In this document: positions 49,060-59,658 of the stretch, piece after piece | Numbering within the stretch: the stretch's first letter is position 1 | How the letters are laid out: each line of letters opens with the position of its first letter | DNA from: Cynocephalus volans | Lineage: Eukaryota > Chordata > Mammalia > Dermoptera > Cynocephalidae | Reading direction: 5' to 3' | DNA: 64,000 bases | NCBI RefSeq assembly: GCF_027409185.1 | Contig: NC_084463.1 | Span: 67,069,852 to 67,133,851, forward strand | Notes under the pieces: generated by a model | Told to the model about the DNA's origin: nothing | What the model saw: only the letters and a program-made list of their open reading frames with translations | Databases searched by the model: none | Program-made: the position numbers and the translations under genes

Positions 49060-51552
49060 TCCCACATCCAGAAGAGCAGTGTGAGGAGCTCTGCAGACCT
49101 CCTCCCCAGTGAAACAAGCATAACTGGTGGACATTTAAAACAAAATTTTTTTATATGAACATTATAATGCCCAGAAACTTGATAACAGAGTGGACCAATT
49201 CCTTGAAAAACACAATCTACCAAAACTTACACAAGGAAAAACAGATCATCTGAATAAGCCTGTACTATTTAATAAACTGAAACTATACTTAATAACTTTC
49301 CAAAATAGAGAGCACCAGTCCCAGATTTCACAGGTGAATTCTACCAAATATTTAAAGAACAAATGATACCAATTCTCTATGATATCTTTCAGAAAATAGA
49401 TGCAGAGGGACTACTTCCTAACTCTTCTATTAGGCCAACATTACCCTGACACCAAAACCAGATAAAGCCTTCAGAAGAAAAGAAAACCACACACCAATAT
49501 CTCTCATGAACATAGACATAAAACCCTCCACAAAATATTAGCACATTGAATCCAACAATGTATGAAAAGAATTATACGACACAACCAACTGGAATTTATT
49601 CCAGGAATGCAAGGCTGTTCAACATTTGGAAATCAATAAATTGAATCCATCACATCAATAAGCCAAAGAAGAAAAATTATATGATTATATCAACAGATGC
49701 AGAAATTTTTTTTTATAAAATCCAACACCCATTCATGATTAAAAACTCTCAGCAAACTAGGAATAGAGAAGAACTTCCACAACTTTATAAAGAACATCTG
49801 CAGAAAACTGACAGCCATCATACTTAATGATGTGAAACTAGATGCTTTCTTCCTAATACCAGGAACAAGTTAAAGATGTTCCCTCTCAGCTTTCCTACTC
49901 AACATTGTACTGGAGGAGTCCCACCTAATGCAATAAGACAGGGAAATGAAAAGTGTACATATTCAGAAAGAAGAAATAAAACTGCCTTTGTTCCCAGATA
50001 ACATAATTGTTTATGTAGAAAATCCCAAATAATTGACAAAAACAAACAAAAAACCCAACCCTCTTGGAACTAATAAGCCAAAACAAAGTTGCAAGATACA
50101 AAGTTAATACCAGTCAATTGCTGTTCTATTTATCAGCAATGAACAATTAGAATTTGAAATTAAAAACATAATAGAATTTACATTAGCACCAAAATAATCA
50201 AATAGGTGTAAACCTAACAAAATATGTACAAGATCTATATGAGGAAAACTAGAAATCTCTGATGAAAAAAATAAAAAATCTAAATAAATAGAGAGATATT
50301 CCATTTTTATGGACAGGAATACTCAATATTGTCAAAATGTTAGTTCTTCCCAACTTGGTCTACAGATTCAGTGCAATTCCAATGAAAATTCCAGCACGTT
50401 ATTTTGTGGATATTGACAAACTGATTCTACAGTTTGTATGGAAAGGCAAAGGACCCAGAATAGCCAACATAATGTTGAAGGCAAACAAAGTTAACTGACA
50501 CTACCCAATTAAGCAGTGTGGTACAGGCAAAGAATAGACAAATACATCAATAGAACAAAATTGAGTCCAGCTATAGACCCACACAAATACAGGCAACTAA
50601 TCTTTGACAAAGGAGCAAAGGCAATTTAATGGAGAAAGGATATTCTTCTCAACAAATGGTGCTGAAACAGACATCCAAATGCAAAAAAATAATAAAAATA
50701 ATAAAAATCTACACATACCGTATACCTTTTATGAGAATTAACTAAAAATGGACCATAGATCTAAATGTAAAATATAAAACTGTAAAACTCCTAGAAGATA
50801 ACATAGGAGAAAGTCTAAGTAACCTTGGGTTTGGTGATAATTTTTAGCTACACCAAAAGCACAATCTATAAGAGAAAAAATTGATAAATTGTATTTCATT
50901 AAAATTTAAAACTTCTATTCTGTCAAAGACACCTTTAAGACAATGAAAAGACAAGCTGCAAACTGGGAGAAAATATTTACAAAACACTTACCTGATAAAG
51001 GACTTGTATCCAAAATATACAAAGAACTTTTAAAACAGTAAGAAAACAAACAACATGGGCAAAAGATCTGAACAGATACCTTACCAAAGAAGATATGCAG
51101 ATGGTAAATAAGCATATGAAAATTTGTTCAACATCGTGTCATTATGGAATTGTAATTAAATTGTATTAGAATGGCGAAAATCCAAAAACACTGATGACAC
51201 CAAATGCTGGTGAGGATGTGAAGCAACAGGACTTTTATTCATTGCTGGTGGGAATGCAAAATGGTACAGCCATTTTGGAAGACAGTTTGGCAATTTCTTA
51301 TTAAGCTAAACATAGTCTTACTGTACCCTCCAGCAATTGCATCATTGCTTGGTATTTACCCAAATGGGTGCAAAACTTATGTCCACACAAAAACCTGCAC
51401 ACAGATGTTCGTAGCAGCTTTATTCATAATTCTCAAAACTTGGATGTAACCATGATGTCCTTAAATGAATAAACAAAATGTAATATACCCATACAATGGA
51501 ACATTATTCAGCAATAACTGGAAATGAGCTATCAGCCATGAAAAGACATGGA
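49060..51552 (+). mobile_element. L1 element, sense, truncated at its 3' end
   Basis: Begins with L1 5'-UTR-like text (about 49065-49140), jumps to ORF2 by an internal deletion, then follows ORF2 to near its C-terminal coding end ('tacaatggaacattattcag', 'gccatgaaaagacatgg'). It stops there without 3' UTR or poly(A) and runs straight into GC-rich LAG3-flanking sequence. Multiple stops; not active. Confidence 0.8.
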
Positions 51553-51715
51553 GGAGGAGGGAGGCCCAGTGGGAAGGGGGGACGGGGTGGGGAACCGCTG
51601 GTGGCCAAGAGTTCCCTTGGGGTGGGCTTCCTCATCCTCCAAGGGTGGTTGGACTGCATCCTCTCCAGCCTTCTTACCCCTCGAATTTCTCGATTCCATT
51701 CTTTCTCCCTCCCAG

Positions 51716-51975
51716 CGGCCCGCCCGCTCGGCCTGGCCCCTGGCTTCCGCCTGGTGGCGCCTTCCACCCGCCGCTACACGTGCTGAGCGTGGCTCCCAGA
51801 GGCCTGCGCAGCGGGAGGCTGCCCCTGCCGCCCCTCATGCAGCTGGAGGAACTCGGCCTCCAGCGCGGGGACTTCTCGCTGTGGCTGCGCCCAGCTCAGG
51901 GAGAACCGCGCCTCAGTGCGCCTCGGCGACCGCGCCCTGCCTGCCGCCTCCGTCTGCGCGTGGGCCAGGCCTCTA
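51716..51975 (+). pseudogene. LAG3: LAG3 remnant: exon 3 (first Ig domain, distal part)
   Basis: Acceptor 'tctttctccctcccag'. Recognisable peptide pieces include LRSGRLPLPPLMQLEELG and QRGDFSLWLRPAQ. A base missing in 'cgctacac-gtgctg' produces TGA at 51784-51786, and a second length change after LRPAQ removes the stretch that should hold the conserved Tyr/Cys region. Donor degraded to gtaggt. Confidence 0.9.
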
Positions 51976-52627
51976 GTAGGTGGAGAGGGGCTGGGAGAAG
52001 AGCCCCCCATACACCGCCGACCATGAGCAGGAAGGGCTGGGGCACAGGTGCGCTCCAGACCCTGCCTGAGAGCCCCCAGAAGGAAAGAGGAAGGGGCTGG
52101 GGAGTTGGATTGCGGAGTGGAAGGCGCCCACAGAGAACACGTGTGTGGGGGAGAGCCGTATGGAGAGACTGAATCACCCCTAGAGCCCCCGTTCCCCCAC
52201 CCACAGCGGGAGTGCCCTGGTGGAGGTGGGGACGCACGTCTTCTGGGAGGAGAGGGAAGAGTGTGGGGCTGGAGTGATTCATTTCAGACTTCTGTAGCTC
52301 AGGGGGTGGGCTTCGTGGGGATCCTCAGGCAAGGACTGGTGAATGGGAAAGGTAAACAATACCAAGTAAACTAGAGGCAGGAGACAGGGCAAAGCAGATT
52401 TTGGGGGATTTACTTTAAGAATCTCCAGGTGCCAGGCACTGAGCTGAGGGGAGCGGGGTGCGGTTGCGGAAGAGAAATCTGAAGCAAGCACCCTGTTTCC
52501 AAGGAGCTTCTGATGTGGTTGGACTGCTGTGCTGGGAAAGTGTTTCGGGTGGGGCTGATCAAGTCTTCTTTCTCCTTTTACAGTGACTGCCAGCCCTTCA
52601 GGGTCTCTCAGGACCTCTGATTAGGTC

Positions 52628-52764
52628 TTTTTTTTTTTTTTTTTGTCTTTTTCTTGACCGGCACTCAGCCAGTGACTGCACCGGCCATTCCTGTATAGGA
52701 TCCGAACCCGCGGCGGTAGCGTCGCTGCGCTCCCAGCGCCGCACTCTCCCGAGTGCACCACGGG
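52628..52764 (-). mobile_element. GC-rich tRNA-derived SINE inside LAG3 exon 4 (older insertion)
   Basis: Poly(T) on the plus strand, then the reversed SINE body with B box (ggatccgaacccgcggcgg) and A box, ending 'cgggctcggcc'. Its own target duplication is not clear. The second SINE inserted at its distal edge. Confidence 0.88.
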
Positions 52765-52777
52765 CTCGGCCGATTTT

Positions 52778-52926
52778 TATTTTTTATTTAATTTGTTTTT
52801 TTTTTTTTTGTCCTTTTTTGTGTCCGCTCAGCCAGTAAGCCAAACGGCCATCCCTATATAGGATCCGAACCCGCGGCGGGAGCGCTGCTGCGCTCCCAGC
52901 GCCCGAGTGAGCCACGGGCTCGGCCC
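52778..52926 (-). mobile_element. GC-rich tRNA-derived SINE nested beside the first
   Basis: Same family and orientation as 52628-52764. Flanked by exact 13-bp duplications, ctcggccgatttt at 52765-52777 and 52927-52939. The duplicated word joins the end of the first SINE to exon sequence, so this copy arrived second. Confidence 0.9.
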
Positions 52927-53567
52927 CTCGGCCGATTTTGAACTGCTCCTTCAGCCGGCTTGATCACCCAACTTCTGTGCACTGGTTCCGGGGCCAGGAC
53001 CAAGTCCCTCTCCAGGAGTCCTCCCATCACCACTTGGCCGAAAACTTCCTCTTCCTGCCCGAAGTCAGCCCCTCAGACTCTGGGCCCTGGGGCTGTGTCA
53101 TCACCTACAGAGATGGCTTCAATGTCCCCATCATGTACAACCTCACTGTTCTGGGTAACTCACCCAGTCTGCATTCACACTTGACCACAATCCCTTCCTG
53201 CCCCGCCCCCCACCGACCCTGAACCAGGTCCCCAAACCAGGTTCTTGCAGCTATTGCTGCCTGTGATTGCTCCGGGTCTCCCTGTCACCTGTCTAAACCC
53301 CCTTCTGACAGCCTTTCAGCTGCCTTCTCCTCTTCTGGCTTTCCCTTGGCTATCCAGCCTCACTTGCCAGCCTCTGGTCTCCTGCCGGCCCAGCCCACTT
53401 TCTGGGTTTCTGAGCGTCCTCAGTTAATCCACCTCATTCTGCTCCTTAGCACTCTTCCAAGGTGGACCACCTCCTTCACTCTGCTGCCTCGCTCTCTGCA
53501 GTGCCAGCACTCCCCCACTGTGGCCCCCCCTCCGCAGCTTTGTCTTTGGGTTCCCTTTTCTCTCCAG

Positions 53568-54401
53568 GTCTGGAGCCCCCAACCCCACTGACAGTGTTCA
53601 CTGCAGTAGGTTCCAGGGTGGAGCTGCCCTGTCACCTGCCTCCTGGTGTAGGGACCTGTCGCTTTGCGTTGCTTCCCCTCCATGGGTTTGTCAACCCACT
53701 TCCCCTGGGTGACAGAGATGCAAAGGATTACTCAAAGCCCATATCTACTGAGCAGTGAGAGGCCCTGAAGTGGTTAATCTCCCTTTGGGACACTCAAGTG
53801 AGAGCCATCCCTTCCTTGGGAATTTAACACCAAATTGGGGTTCTCTTCCTGCATTTATTTTCCAGACCAGGAAGAGAACAAAGGTGGGGTTATAGTTTAA
53901 CAATATAGACTGGTAATTTTCAGTGAATCAAGCCAGATGACATTCCAGTAAGGCAATTAAGTGGTCCTATCAACAACAGTTTGATCTTAGCAAACATTCT
54001 TTCCTATAGCAATTTCCCAGTATCTTTATATAACAATCAGTAACTAGTCTGTCTTTGAGTCAGCAACCTGCTGTACCACAATTCTTATCTTGCAAAAGAG
54101 ACTTATAGCCTGAGGGAAATTTCCAGTCCTCCGCAAGGTCAATATTTGAAACTGCAAGGCTTTGGAAAACCAGGCCCTGTGAAGTACATATGCTTTTTAG
54201 TATATTCCACAGGGACCCATCTTCCCTCACTGCCAAGTGGACCCCTCCTGGGGTAGGCCCTAACCTCCTGGTGTCGAGATAATGGCAACTTTGTCTTTCA
54301 ACAAGAGGCTGTAAGCCAGGCCCAGGATGGGACCTACAACTGCCACATCCATCTGCATGGGCAACAGCTCAGTGCCACTGTCACTTTGGCAGTCATCACA
54401 G
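53568..54401 (+). pseudogene. LAG3: LAG3 remnant: exon 5 (third Ig domain) split by an LTR
   Basis: Acceptor 'tcccttttctctccag', then LEPPTPLTVF and SRVELPCHLPPGVGT up to 53656. A 555-bp LTR follows. The exon resumes at 54212 (AKWTPPGV), loses frame near 54275 and continues to DGTYNCHIHLHGQQLSATVT before the donor at 54402 (gtcagc). Both Ig cysteines are still readable. Confidence 0.92.
53657..54211 (-). mobile_element. Solo LTR in LAG3 exon 5, 6-bp target duplication
   Basis: TG...CA ends on both strands and exact 6-bp flanks, gggacc at 53651-53656 and 54212-54217. It aligns along its whole length with the LTR at 60230-60773, whose adjacent polypurine tract fixes the orientation as minus. 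A 6-bp duplication is typical of class II (ERVK-like) retroviruses. The other LTR and interior have been lost, presumably by recombination. Confidence 0.9.
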
Positions 54402-55902
54402 GTCAGCCCCAGGAGGAAAAGGAGTAGCTCCCATCCCAGGGGAGCAAGGACAGGGAGGGCTGGCTGGGCAAATTCAGCCCATGATGCCAGGCCACTGGGC
54501 ACAAATTCCAGAGGCTGCCCATTATGGCCTACTTTTTTCTCACCCCCGTTATAAAGAAGCCAAACTGAAAATGTCTGCTTGAGCCACAAGATAAACATTC
54601 CAATGTTCTTTAAGGGACTCCCCTGCTCTGAATTGGTGGGAGGGTGTGAGAAGTTAGAAGAGAGGTGGCAAAAGTGAATGGTTCAAACAGGTGGAATATA
54701 TTTCTAGAATCCTTGTCCACTTTGGGGATAGGGCTTGGGTAAAAGTTGCAGAAAGTGGCCTGGATTTGGGAGGAGTTAATAAATCAGTCCCTTGGTTAGC
54801 AAATATTTACTGAGCAAGGGTTTTCCAAGACAGTATAAAGCAAACAGAAAAAAACAAAAAAACCTCAGAATGTGTGTTGATTATAACCATCAGCCATGAC
54901 AGATCAGCTATAGCTACGGTACTCACCTGTGGCCAATAAAAGCAGCACCACATAGAAGGTGCTTAATAATGTACATTGGTTGAATGAATACATGAATAAG
55001 CTAACAATACATCGAAGGGCCAATCCTGAATTTCCACCTGCTTTCTGGAGATCTCTGCCACCCAGCCTCACCCTAACACCATCTTTTCCTCACCCTAGTC
55101 CTCTTACTGATGCAGCCTGTCAGTAACTCCACTGGTACCCCACTCACCCTGAAACCTGGCCTCCTGCTTCCCCCACATCCAGTTGGTCATGCCAGACCAC
55201 CAATTCTTTCTGTCCAATGTCTTCTTGAGGGCCAACTTTCATGTACAACTCTATGGGAGAGATATTGTTACCCCTATTTTATAGAAAAAGAAATTTCTCA
55301 AAGTCACAAAACTGGGAAGTGCCAGACTCAAGGTCTAAACTCCAGTGTCTGTGTCACCAGATCTTCACTCTCCCATGTGCCATACTCAGTCAGAGATGGG
55401 CCCTTTGCCACTTGTCTCCTCCTAGCTACCTTGTCTCTCACTCTACATCTTTGAGAATGCTCTGTCTCTAGATCAATGGGTAAGGTCACTTTTCTCTAAA
55501 CATCCAGAAGGGGATACAGTTCATTCAGGGCACCACAGGCAGGGAGCACTGATGTGAGCCAAGTCATGGAAGAGGGAACATTGTAAGGTATGTGAGGGTC
55601 CTGAGCACTTAAGTAGAAAGTAATATAAAAGAATCTGAAATAGTATTTTGTATGTGTTCCTTCAGGGCCAGTTTGAACAATGTCCTGAGGGCAATAGGGA
55701 GACTGGAAAGTTTTTGAGCAGAGAAGTTTCTGAGCAGAGCATTGTCTTAATGAGATCAATTTGGCCGTGACCCCTAATCTCCTCCCCGCAACCTCACTCA
55801 GAACCCAGGTGAGTGCGGGGTGATTGAGATTTAGGATCAAACCTGTAGCATTAAGTAAGGGGGTCGGGACCCTAAAAGATCTCTTCTCTCTAATTTTTTC
55901 AG
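54402..55902 (+). other. LAG3: LAG3 remnant: intron 5
   Basis: About 1.5 kb between exons 5 and 6; no coding sequence or clear repeat seen. A few short frames are chance. Confidence 0.6.
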
Positions 55903-56143
55903 TGTCTCCCAAATCCTTTGGGTTACCTGGCTCCCTGGGGAAGCTGTTTTGGGAGGTAACTCCAGCATCTGGACAAGAGCGCTTTGTGGTGGAGTATCCT
56001 GGAAAACCGGCCCTGGAGAAGTTCCCCAGGACCCTGGCTGGAGATGCAAGAGGACAGGCTCCTTTCCCAACCCTAGCAATGCCAGCTGTACCAGGGAGAG
56101 AGGCTTGGAGCAGTGGTGTACTCTACAGAGCTGTCTAGCCAAG
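55903..56143 (+). pseudogene. LAG3: LAG3 remnant: exon 6 (fourth Ig domain)
   Basis: Reads SPKSFGLPGSLGKLFWEVTP, where the Ig cysteine of the human protein is replaced by Trp. A one-base insertion follows at about 55988 (ERFVVEYP in the shifted frame). The end, 'cagctgtaccagggagag', is still recognisable. Confidence 0.92.
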
Positions 56144-56428
56144 GTCTGAGACCTCAGAATGCCATGGCCCCAACCCCAGAGTGATCGTCTTGATCCCCCT
56201 TTCAGACCACTTCTTGCTGCCCCCAATCCCGGCTCTTTTCTTTCTAGGCAGGGGCCTGACCCAACACTCTTGTCTAGGCCTGACCCACTTCTGCAACTGA
56301 TTAGCTGAATGACTCAAAACAAGTACCTTACACTCTCTGAACCTCACTGCATCTGTCAAGTTTGAAGGAATGGCAAGATGTCCTTTTTAGCCCTGACCCT
56401 ATGACTAATCCTATATTTTCTCCACAAG

Positions 56429-56558
56429 TGCCCAATGCTCTGGGAGAGCCCCAGGTACCTGCAAAGCAGGCCATCTCCCTGCCATTCTCATCCTTGCTAC
56501 TGTCTCACTTCTCCTTTTGGTGACTGGAGCCTTTGGTTTTCACCTTTGGAGAAAATGG
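56429..56558 (+). pseudogene. LAG3: LAG3 remnant: exon 7 (transmembrane)
   Basis: Acceptor 'ttctccacaag'. Includes LLLLVTGAFGFHLWRKW in the proper frame near the end, the usual transmembrane and stop-transfer segment, and a donor ATGG|gtgagc. Confidence 0.9.
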
Positions 56559-56867
56559 GTGAGCTCGGGATGTGCCGCCACCCCACTGGCTTCCCTCTCC
56601 TCTACCCTCAGAGTGTTGGTTCCCTTTCCTCAGGGAGGATGAGAAAGTAGACCCTGAACTTGCCTTCAGAGCCCAGCTTTTCATAATCCTCTGCAGTTTA
56701 GGAGCCTCCCATGCCTGGGAGGCTGGAAAGGGCTAAGAGAAGGCCTGGGATCAGATGGAGAGGGCGAGGGGGCTGGGAAAAAATAGGACTCAGACTCCTT
56801 CCTATTCTTTTTCTTTTCATCCTTCCCCTCTCACCCTCCAACTCTCTCTCTCTGTCTCTTTTTACAG

Positions 56868-57100
56868 TGATGACCAATTTGATTTTCTGCCTTAGAGCAT
56901 AAGGTTCACCCTCCTCAGGCTCAGAGCAAGCTAGAGGAGCTGGAGCAAGAATCAGAACTTGATCCAGAGATGGATGAGCTGGAGCTGGAGGGGCCTGAGC
57001 CAGAGCAGGAGCTGGATCTGGGGCCGGAGGAGCAGGAGTCAGAAAAGCTCTGAGCCAGAGCTGAGGTGACCACAGATCTCAGCAGCTCAGTCCAAATAAA
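56868..57100 (+). pseudogene. LAG3: LAG3 remnant: exon 8 (cytoplasmic tail and 3' end)
   Basis: After the acceptor 'tctctttttacag' the first codons are TGA TGA, then a third TGA, all within the opening six codons. Downstream the frame reads LEHKVHPPQAQSKLEELEQE followed by a long acidic Glu/Leu/Pro tail ending EKL-stop at 57051. The KIEELE motif of functional LAG3 is here KLEELE, and the Glu-Pro repeat has diverged. AATAAA at 57095-57100. Confidence 0.92.
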
Positions 57101-59473
57101 CTCCCTGTCAGCAACAAGCCTGAGTCTGGCTCTTTCTTACCTAGTGAAGGCTCTTGTCTCTCCCCAACTTCTTGGGGCTCCCTTCTCCCAAACCTCAGCC
57201 TCATAACCTACTTTCCACAACCAGTCTCCCTCATCTTCTCCATTTCGTTTTCTGTTTCTTCTTTGGTCTCTCTTGCTCTGTCTCTCCTGGGCAATCATTT
57301 TTCTGAAGCTCGAAAAAGCCCTCACCCCTTACCTCTACAGCCCGCTTCTCCAAACTTCCATCCACATTGTGCTGGCTGCCCTGGCTTCCTTTATATTTCT
57401 GTCCCTCTGGCGCACCCCACCCCACACTCAGCTGCACTTCTGCACTTGCCCTTGGCCCCTGGGCTGCAGCAGGTGTTAGGGCACATGTGCACACACGCAC
57501 ACATCCACACACATGTACACACACATGTACACACATAGAGGAGCCCTGCCGTGTCAAGTCGTCCAGGATATCGGGTCTTGCAACCTTTCTAGGCAGCTGG
57601 CTGAGGTTCCTCCTTCTGCCCTAATACCCAGGTTCCTCAGCCCTTGGTGGCTTTTCTGGTCTTAGACATGAGAAGACACTGCCAACCAGTGGTCACTGCT
57701 AGTCACATCCCACCAGAGGTCACTGGGCCAGCTGTTGCAGGCCTGAGGAGGTTTAACATTGCAGGGGACAGGGCAGAACACAGATCACTGCCCCTGCAGG
57801 CACTGTGTTTGTAGTGTGCATGCTGTGTGTGCAGCAAACGTGTGCAGCCAGCAGCTGTCACATGTCCTATGTACCCTTCAGAAGAGGGACTGAAAAATGC
57901 ATGGCTCAGGAGATACAGCCCTGGACACCCCCCTCCTGTCCCCCACAAGGTTATAATCCAAGTCTGACAAAGGGTCAGGTTGTGGACAAAGGCTGTAGTC
58001 GGGGAGAACAGCAAGCAGCAAGACAGCTGGCGTGGCTGCAGCTGTGGGGCAGAAGCCCCAGCTTTGTATATCAGCTCTGACGATGTGCCCATAGATAACC
58101 ACCCGGAGCCTCACTTTCCTCACCTAGTAAGTGGAGTAATGAGAACAACCCACCAAAATGGATTGTGGTGAATATCAGATAATAAAATGGCTTTGAAAAC
58201 TGTGAAGTATTCCAGTCAACCCTCCAAAAAAATTAAAAAACACAAAACTGTGTAGTGCTCCATGTGTGACATACTTGTGAGGGACAAAGTAGGCCTGCTC
58301 TGGTCATGGCAATAATTACATTGAAAAACCCCAAGCCCACCTGTGCCTTCTCTCTGTCTGTCTGACTTGGAGAGAGCATTCTTGCAACAAAGCACATGTG
58401 GCCTTGGCCCATGGCACCCAAAGGCTGGCTTAGGGACCCAGACCTCTGCCTGCAATAAGTGTGGGGCTTGGGACTTAGGCTGCAAACAGCCCAGTCAGAA
58501 GAAAATATTGAAAGCAAGTGGGAGCAAGCCTGCAGGAGGTGCATGGTGGCACATGCATATGCCATGTCCCACTGAGCCTGTGTGCAAAGTGACACAAAGA
58601 GACAAGCCATGAAGCTGAAGACTTGTCCCTGTGGAGACACAATGGCCAGAGACTTAAGGGCAGAGAATAGAGAAAGGGACACCTTTGTTCTGTGTAGAGC
58701 CTTAGGGAGAGAAGGGCACCCTCTGAAGCTTGAATAATGAAACGCTTAAGGCAACCTGAGGTTCTGAGCCTAAATGGGTGGTGGTGACTCTTGCCTTGTC
58801 ACCAGTGGAGAAATGGGCACAGAAAGGAGGAAGCTCTGGCACTCGCCAGGGATGATCGCATTGTAAAGTGAATTCTTAAAGTCCCCTTTAGAAGTCACCA
58901 AAGCATCATCCCCACCCTATGTGGTGGGGTGGGGACAACTGCTGTAGAGACTCCACAGCTCTGCCCATGACCCTATTCTCCATAGCCTTAGTAGAAGCCC
59001 CTATGTTTTAATGGGGCAGAGGTTTCCTGGAAAGTTCTGTGGGTGGCATTTTCCATTTCTACTAGATAATATCTTATGCCCTTTGGACTTAGAATGGACA
59101 GAGGTGGAGTGAGAGGCCACCTTGTTCCTCCACTCCCCAGAGAAGAACAAAGGGCAGAAGGAAGAGGGGATATGAGGGCTTGTGCTTACAGTGCTTCTCT
59201 GGGTGGTCTCTCCTAGGGGGTGGCATTCCTGCCCCCACTACTCTGACTACAAAGCCCCACTCCCCATCCAGAAGAATAATTGTCAGCCCTTTTCACATCC
59301 TCCTAAAGCCTCCAGGGAACTAGGTCAATTCATTCTGCATCTCCAAGTTCATCTGTAATCTAGTGCTCCAGGCTGCTGTCCTGGAGGGGAAGGGAATGGG
59401 GGGACAGACAGGGGATTCAGGGACCATCAGTGGGCAGGAATCATCTTGGGTCCTTGTTAAGAAGGAAGGGGGT
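57101..59473. other. Downstream flank of LAG3 remnant, no gene seen
   Basis: Moderately GC-rich and free of obvious repeats apart from a CA/TG-type microsatellite at 57486-57537. In human the LAG3-CD4 interval lies here; no CD4 exon was found. Open frames of up to 149 codons on the minus strand are not recognisable. Confidence 0.5.
57486..57537. repeat. (AC)n-like microsatellite
   Basis: Interrupted cacac, cacatgtacacacacatgtac units. Confidence 0.9.
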
Positions 59474-59656
59474 GTATTAGATAACATAGCCACATAACAA
59501 ATCATCCCAAAACTTACTAACTGAAAATAATAAATTATTATCTCACATGGTCAAGAATCCAGGAGCAGTTTGGCTGAGTAGTTCTGGCACAGGCTCTCTC
59601 CTGAGGCTGCTGTCAAGATGTCAGCCAGGGCTGCAGTCATATGAAGGCTTGGCTGG
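59474..59656 (-). mobile_element. MLT1-type LTR fragment
   Basis: Antisense start 'ttagataacatagccacataacaaatcatcccaaaacttactaa' and 'aagatgtcagccagggctgcagtcat'. Cut off at its right end by the next LTR, so older than it. Confidence 0.75.
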
Positions 59657-59658
59657 GT

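Larger units (their letters stand above)
52584..53154 (+). pseudogene. LAG3: LAG3 remnant: exon 4 (second Ig domain) with nested SINEs
   Basis: After acceptor 'ttctccttttacag' the exon starts in the right phase and meets TAG at 52622 where human has Trp. Two SINEs (52628-52926) then interrupt it. It resumes at about 52935 with NCSFSRLDHPTSVHWFRGQD and DSGPWGCVITYRDGFN, retaining both Ig cysteines and ending at a good donor (CTGG|gtaact). Confidence 0.92.
51716..57100 (+). pseudogene. LAG3: LAG3 unprocessed pseudogene, 5'-truncated
   Basis: LAG3 (CD223) is a four-Ig-domain inhibitory receptor on activated T cells that binds MHC class II. Six exons follow each other with recognisable acceptors, donors and introns, so this is not a retrocopy. 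They correspond to human exons 3-8: part of the first Ig domain, the second to fourth Ig domains, the transmembrane exon, and the acidic tail with an AATAAA at 57095. The signal peptide and start of the first Ig domain are absent; an L1 lies there instead. Lesions: a 1-bp loss giving TGA at 51784, a further indel near 51895, TAG at 52622 with two SINEs just after, a solo LTR splitting the third Ig exon plus an indel near 54275, Cys-to-Trp and an insertion in the fourth Ig exon, and three TGA codons opening the tail exon. It cannot encode LAG3. Neither PTMS nor CD4, its human neighbours, is seen. Confidence 0.93.

Noticed and set aside
38440..51552. Active L1 elements
   Set aside because: Both long L1 copies are full of stops, have internal deletions, and one lacks its 3' end.
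52938..53222. Intact Ig-domain gene at the 94-codon open frame
   Set aside because: It is the surviving second half of LAG3 exon 4; the frame runs past the donor into intron and is cut upstream by SINEs.
58233..58682. 149-codon minus-strand open frame
   Set aside because: Low-information composition with no family signature; opposite-strand frames overlap it.
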